This document shows, one piece after another, positions 5,452 through 7,764 of a stretch of DNA of 7,764 bases (positions are counted from its first letter, which is position 1; each line of letters opens with the position of its first letter). This DNA is from Oscillospiraceae bacterium (GTDB lineage: Bacteria > Bacillota > Clostridia > Oscillospirales > Ruminococcaceae). The notes below the pieces were generated by a model. The model searched no databases, had not been told where the DNA came from, and saw only the letters and a program-made list of their open reading frames with translations. The position numbers were made by a program, and so were the translations under genes. The stretch covers positions 1-7,764 of the forward strand of contig JAQXNQ010000156.1 of the NCBI GenBank assembly GCA_029098085.1, written 5' to 3'.

Positions 5452-5528
5452 TGCGTGTTATGCGCTGAATTTTACGCACACTTTATCAATACGCCACGTC
5501 CGCTCCGACAGCAGCCGGGGCGGATTTT

Positions 5529-5825
5529 CTATTCCTCCCATTCCCAGTCGGACAGTTCCCGGGCCATGATCTGAGCCTCCCAGAAGGGCCGGGAAAGCTG
5601 CAGCTCCCGTGCCTGCTTCAGCAGCGCCCGGTAGCGGGCCGAGGCGGATTCCAGCTCGTGGATGGCCGAGACCACCAGCGCCTCATCGGATACGGCGTCG
5701 AAATAGCGGACCGCCTCCTGCAGGCGAATGGCGGCGGCATCCAGATCAAACAGCAGCTCCTTTCGGCTTTGCTGCACGGAGCGGTTTTGACGCAGCCGGG
5801 TTTTCAGGGACGAAAGGAAGGGCAT
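5529..5825 (-). CDS. DUF2508 (YaaL-like) family protein
   Basis: A 98-aa, charged, mostly helical protein. The core Y-F-D-A-V-S-D-E-A-L followed by A-I-H-E-L-E-S-A-x-A-R-Y-R-x-L-L-K-Q-A-R (about 41-73) matches the DUF2508 family (PF10704), which includes B. subtilis YaaL. The C-terminus is rich in Trp and Glu (D-W-E-W-E-E). I chose the ATG at 5825-5823 because AAGGAG (5837-5832, minus strand) lies 6 nt upstream. The frame stays open to 5909 but has no such site there. Function is unknown for the family; members lie next to recR in Bacillus, but no recR is in this window. The gene is convergent with D-LDH and divergent from the ABC transporter. No membrane segment is seen. Confidence 0.78.
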   Translation of the reverse strand: MPFLSSLKTRLRQNRSVQQSRKELLFDLDAAAIRLQEAVRYFDAVSDEALVVSAIHELESASARYRALLKQARELQLSRPFWEAQIMARELSDWEWEE

Positions 5826-5940
5826 GGCGGGCTCCTTTCTGTAACGTGCAGTCCGGGGAAGCAAAAGGACATGCCAGCTGCGCATGGCTCCCACGGAGCG
5901 GTTTTTCATGCAAATGTACTTTTTGACTTATCTGTAAAAT

Positions 5941-5992
5941 TTTTTCTGAAAAAGCTTGGGATATTCATGAATGTTTTTTTCGGAAAAAGCTT
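5941..5992. promoter_or_regulatory. Direct-repeat plus palindrome, candidate operator
   Basis: TTTTTCTGAAAAAGCTT (5941-5957) recurs as TTTTTCGGAAAAAGCTT (5976-5992), one mismatch in 17 bp, 35 bp apart. The perfect 10-bp palindrome ATTCATGAAT (5963-5972) lies almost exactly midway. The second copy overlaps the first two bases of the putative -35 of the ABC transporter promoter. The region is strongly A/T-rich. A regulator or UP-element-like role is inference. Confidence 0.45.
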
Positions 5993-6018
5993 TTCATTTT
6001 GGGATTCCATGCTATAAT
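5991..6018 (+). promoter_or_regulatory. Sigma-A promoter of the ABC transporter gene
   Basis: TTTTCA (5991-5996), a 16-bp spacer, and a consensus TATAAT (6013-6018) preceded by TGC, an extended -10. The predicted start is near 6025, leaving a leader of about 115 nt. The -10 lies inside the inverted repeat CATGCTA/TAGCATG (6008-6014/6018-6024), which could be an operator. Confidence 0.75.
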
Positions 6019-6031
6019 AGCATGTGTTTAT

Positions 6032-6093
6032 CGGAGCACCGCACTGAAACGCGGCACTCCGGGAGAGAAGATCCCTGTCAGTTTATTCTCTCC
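6032..6093 (+). promoter_or_regulatory. Structured 5' leader of the ABC transporter mRNA
   Basis: Two abutting hairpins occupy the first part of the predicted leader. The first pairs 6032-6042 with 6051-6061: five plus four base pairs around a 2x2 internal loop, with an 8-nt loop. The second is a perfect 8-bp stem GGAGAGAA/TTCTCTCC (6062-6069/6086-6093) with a 16-nt loop. Neither is followed by a T tract, so a terminator-type attenuator is not evident. No known riboswitch class was recognised. Confidence 0.45.
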
Positions 6094-6141
6094 GGTTCGT
6101 CCCTATGCCCGACCGTTTCTTTTAAGGAAGGTGATTCGAGA

Positions 6142-7764
6142 ATGTTTTCGGTCAAATGGATCTGGGAAAACATGAAAGGGTACCGGAAGCAGTACATTGT
6201 GGCGCTGGTCATTACCGTCATCGGGGCGCTGCTGCAGCTGGTAAACCCGACCATCTCCCGGCAGATCGTGGACAGGATTCTGGTGCCTGTTGAAGGCGAT
6301 CCGCAGATCAATCTGCTGATTCCGCTGGTGGCGCTGCTGATCGGCTTCACACTGCTGCGCACCTGTCTCGGCTATACTCAGCTGATGCTGTTTGAAAAGA
6401 GCAGCACCGGCTTTGTGGCCAACATCCGTTCCTACATCTACCGCAATATGCAGAGACAGGACATGTCCTTCTACGACAAAAACCGCACCGGTGACCTGAT
6501 GACCCGGCTCACCGGCGACCTGGACGCCGTGTCCCACATGGTGAACTGGGATGTCCGCGTGGCGGTGGAAAGTCTGGTTTTGTTTTTCTCGGTGCTGATT
6601 TACTTTCTCTGCATCGATGCGTCCCTGACGCTGGCCCTCTGCGTGATTCTGCCGCTGATTTTCCTGATTTCCTTTACCTATTCCCGCAAGGTGCGGCCCA
6701 TGTACCGCAATCAGCGGGAAAAGCTGGCTGTCATGAACTCCCGCGCACAGGAGAACATCGCCGGCAACCGGGTGGTCAAGGCCTTTGCCCGGGAGGAGTA
6801 CGAAATTGAGCGCTTCGATGCGCGCAACACCGAGTACCGGGAGGCCAACCTGAAGGTCAACAAGTACTGGCTGACCTTCTACCCCTTCATTGAATTTTCC
6901 GCGCAGGCCCTGTCCATCGTGGTGCTGCTGGTGGGCGGCATCTTCGTCATGAACGACCGCATCACCCTGGGCGAGCTGATGGCCTTCTCTAACCTGACCT
7001 GGACCTTCTCCCGGCCTGTCCGTCTGCTGGGCAACATCCTCAACGACACCCAGCGCTTTTCCGCCAGCGTGGAAAAGGTCATCGAGCTGTACTACACCCG
7101 CCCGATGATCGTCAACCGCGTCGACTGCAAAAAGAAGGACTGTCCCGTGGAGGGCCGCATCACCTTTGATCATGTGTCCCTGAAGATCGGCAAGCGGGAG
7201 CTGCTGCACGACATTACGGTGGATATCAAGCCCGGCGAAACCATCGCCATCATGGGCAACACCGGCTCCGGCAAGACCATGCTGGTCAACCTGATTCCCC
7301 GGCTGTACGATATCGCCGGAGGGAGCCTGCTGATCGACGGCGTACCCATCAAGGAATGGGATCTGCATACCCTGCGCAAGGGCATCGGCATGGCCACCCA
7401 GGACGTGTTCCTCTTCTCCGACACCGTTGACGGCAACATCGCCTACGGCGATTCCGACATGAGCGAGGAGGATGTCCGTCACTACGCTGAGATTTCCGCC
7501 GCCGACTTTGTGGAGAAGCTGGATGAGGGCTTCAACACCATCGTGGGCGAGCGGGGCGTCGGCCTTTCCGGCGGTCAGAAGCAGCGGCTGGCACTGGCCC
7601 GCGCGCTGGCCATCCGTCCCTCTATCCTGATTCTGGATGACACCACCTCCGCCGTGGATATGGAAACCGAGAAGTTCATCCAGCACAGCCTGAACAACCT
7701 GGACTTTACCTGCACCAAGCTGATTGTGGCGCAGCGAATCTCCACCACCAAGAAGGCCGACCGG
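6142..7764 (+). CDS. ABC exporter half-transporter, degenerate subunit of a heterodimer (3' truncated)
   Basis: The first 541 residues of a type IV ABC exporter (permease plus ATPase), probably exporting drugs, lipids or peptides. ATG 6142 follows AAGGAAGGTGAT with ideal spacing. Six transmembrane segments lie at about 18-36, 57-77, 140-158, 160-180, 249-270 and 278-300. The nucleotide-binding domain has Walker A G-N-T-G-S-G-K-T (372-379), Q-loop Q420, signature L-S-G-G-Q (475-479), and Walker B I-L-I-L-D-D-T-T-S-A-V-D. The residue after the Walker B Asp is Asp500, not the catalytic Glu, and the switch-loop His is Gln531 (A-Q-R-I-S). Both replacements are typical of the non-catalytic half of heterodimeric exporters such as TM287 of TM287/288. 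Its canonical LSGGQ would complete the partner's active site. The partner gene is expected just beyond the window. The substrate cannot be read from sequence. Confidence 0.92.
   Translation, partial: MFSVKWIWENMKGYRKQYIVALVITVIGALLQLVNPTISRQIVDRILVPVEGDPQINLLIPLVALLIGFTLLRTCLGYTQLMLFEKSSTGFVANIRSYIYRNMQRQDMSFYDKNRTGDLMTRLTGDLDAVSHMVNWDVRVAVESLVLFFSVLIYFLCIDASLTLALCVILPLIFLISFTYSRKVRPMYRNQREKLAVMNSRAQENIAGNRVVKAFAREEYEIERFDARNTEYREANLKVNKYWLTFYPFIEFSAQALSIVVLLVGGIFVMNDRITLGELMAFSNLTWTFSRPVRLLGNILNDTQRFSASVEKVIELYYTRPMIVNRVDCKKKDCPVEGRITFDHVSLKIGKRELLHDITVDIKPGETIAIMGNTGSGKTMLVNLIPRLYDIAGGSLLIDGVPIKEWDLHTLRKGIGMATQDVFLFSDTVDGNIAYGDSDMSEEDVRHYAEISAADFVEKLDEGFNTIVGERGVGLSGGQKQRLALARALAIRPSILILDDTTSAVDMETEKFIQHSLNNLDFTCTKLIVAQRISTTKKADR

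Larger units (their letters stand above)
5088..5528. other. Non-coding interval with inverted heptamer clusters
   Basis: About 440 bp between the convergent D-LDH (+) and DUF2508 (-) genes with no credible gene. It is less GC-rich than its flanks. Besides the heptamer arrays it holds a GGGCC/GGCCC hairpin (5144-5148/5152-5156) and an AGACTGC/GCAGTCT hairpin (5267-5273/5287-5293). An 18-bp imperfect direct repeat (5183-5200 and 5459-5476) begins with TATGCGCTGA in both copies. I see no clear intrinsic terminator for either flanking gene apart from a weak A/T stem at the D-LDH stop. Confidence 0.6.

Noticed and set aside
5333..5569. 78-codon + strand frame in the heptamer interval
   Set aside because: Its middle is a translation of the heptamer array, it lacks a ribosome binding site and it overlaps the end of the DUF2508 gene.
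5887..5907. GCTCC/GGAGC hairpin followed by GGTTTTT on the + strand
   Set aside because: No upstream + strand gene needs it; a 5-bp stem followed by T's can occur by chance in an A/T-rich region.
5826..5909. N-terminal extension of the DUF2508 protein
   Set aside because: The AAGGAG site 6 nt before the internal ATG and the match to the family's short length favour the shorter start.
6103..7686. 527-codon open frame on the minus strand
   Set aside because: It lies wholly antisense to the ABC transporter, whose motifs are unmistakable, and its protein is a His/Gln/Gly-rich low-complexity product of GC-biased codons.

Overview
The window looks like chromosomal DNA of a GC-rich anaerobic gut Clostridium, most likely of the Oscillospiraceae/Ruminococcaceae type. 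I infer this from codon use rich in G/C third positions, strong GGAGG-type ribosome binding sites, low-GC promoter islands, an [FeFe]-hydrogenase-like operon, a D-lactate dehydrogenase and a DUF2508 (YaaL-type) protein. No species can be named from the sequence alone.

Layout. (1) 1-1584: the end of an operon on the + strand. It holds the C-terminus of an iron-only-hydrogenase-like Fe-S protein, a 114-aa DRTGG-domain protein coupled to it by an ATGA overlap, and a PHP-domain phosphoesterase. (2) 1585-1978: an intergenic segment that is almost entirely structured. A roughly 277-bp element is bounded by a perfect 16-bp inverted repeat, carries a chain of at least six hairpins, and abuts a strong intrinsic terminator. 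(3) 1979-3517: a GNAT acetyltransferase followed 45 bp later by a DUF4392 (glutamate cyclase family) protein. (4) 3598-3948: a small protein built almost wholly of five 20-residue tandem repeats, followed by an intrinsic terminator. (5) 4104-5087: a D-lactate dehydrogenase of the VanH/LdhA type with its own extended -10 promoter. (6) 5088-5528: a second non-coding segment, framed by inverted clusters of the heptamer GTGAATA/GTGAAGA. (7) 5529-5825, minus strand: a small DUF2508 protein. (8) 5826-6141: a divergent regulatory region with a 17-bp direct repeat, a palindrome, a strong promoter and a structured leader. (9) 6142-7764: an ABC exporter half-transporter cut by the window end. Its catalytic glutamate and switch histidine are both replaced, marking it as the degenerate half of a heterodimer.

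How the parts relate. The first three genes form one unit, probably a hydrogenase-related redox or signalling module. The GNAT and DUF4392 genes may be co-transcribed. The D-LDH is a stand-alone fermentation (NAD+ regeneration) gene. The ABC gene begins a new operon whose second, catalytically competent half should lie just outside the window. I see no CRISPR array, tRNA, rRNA, phage gene or complete insertion sequence. The most unusual material is non-coding: the two inverted-repeat-bounded intergenic elements and the repeat-rich regulatory region before the ABC gene. Among proteins, the 20-residue repeat protein is the least explained.
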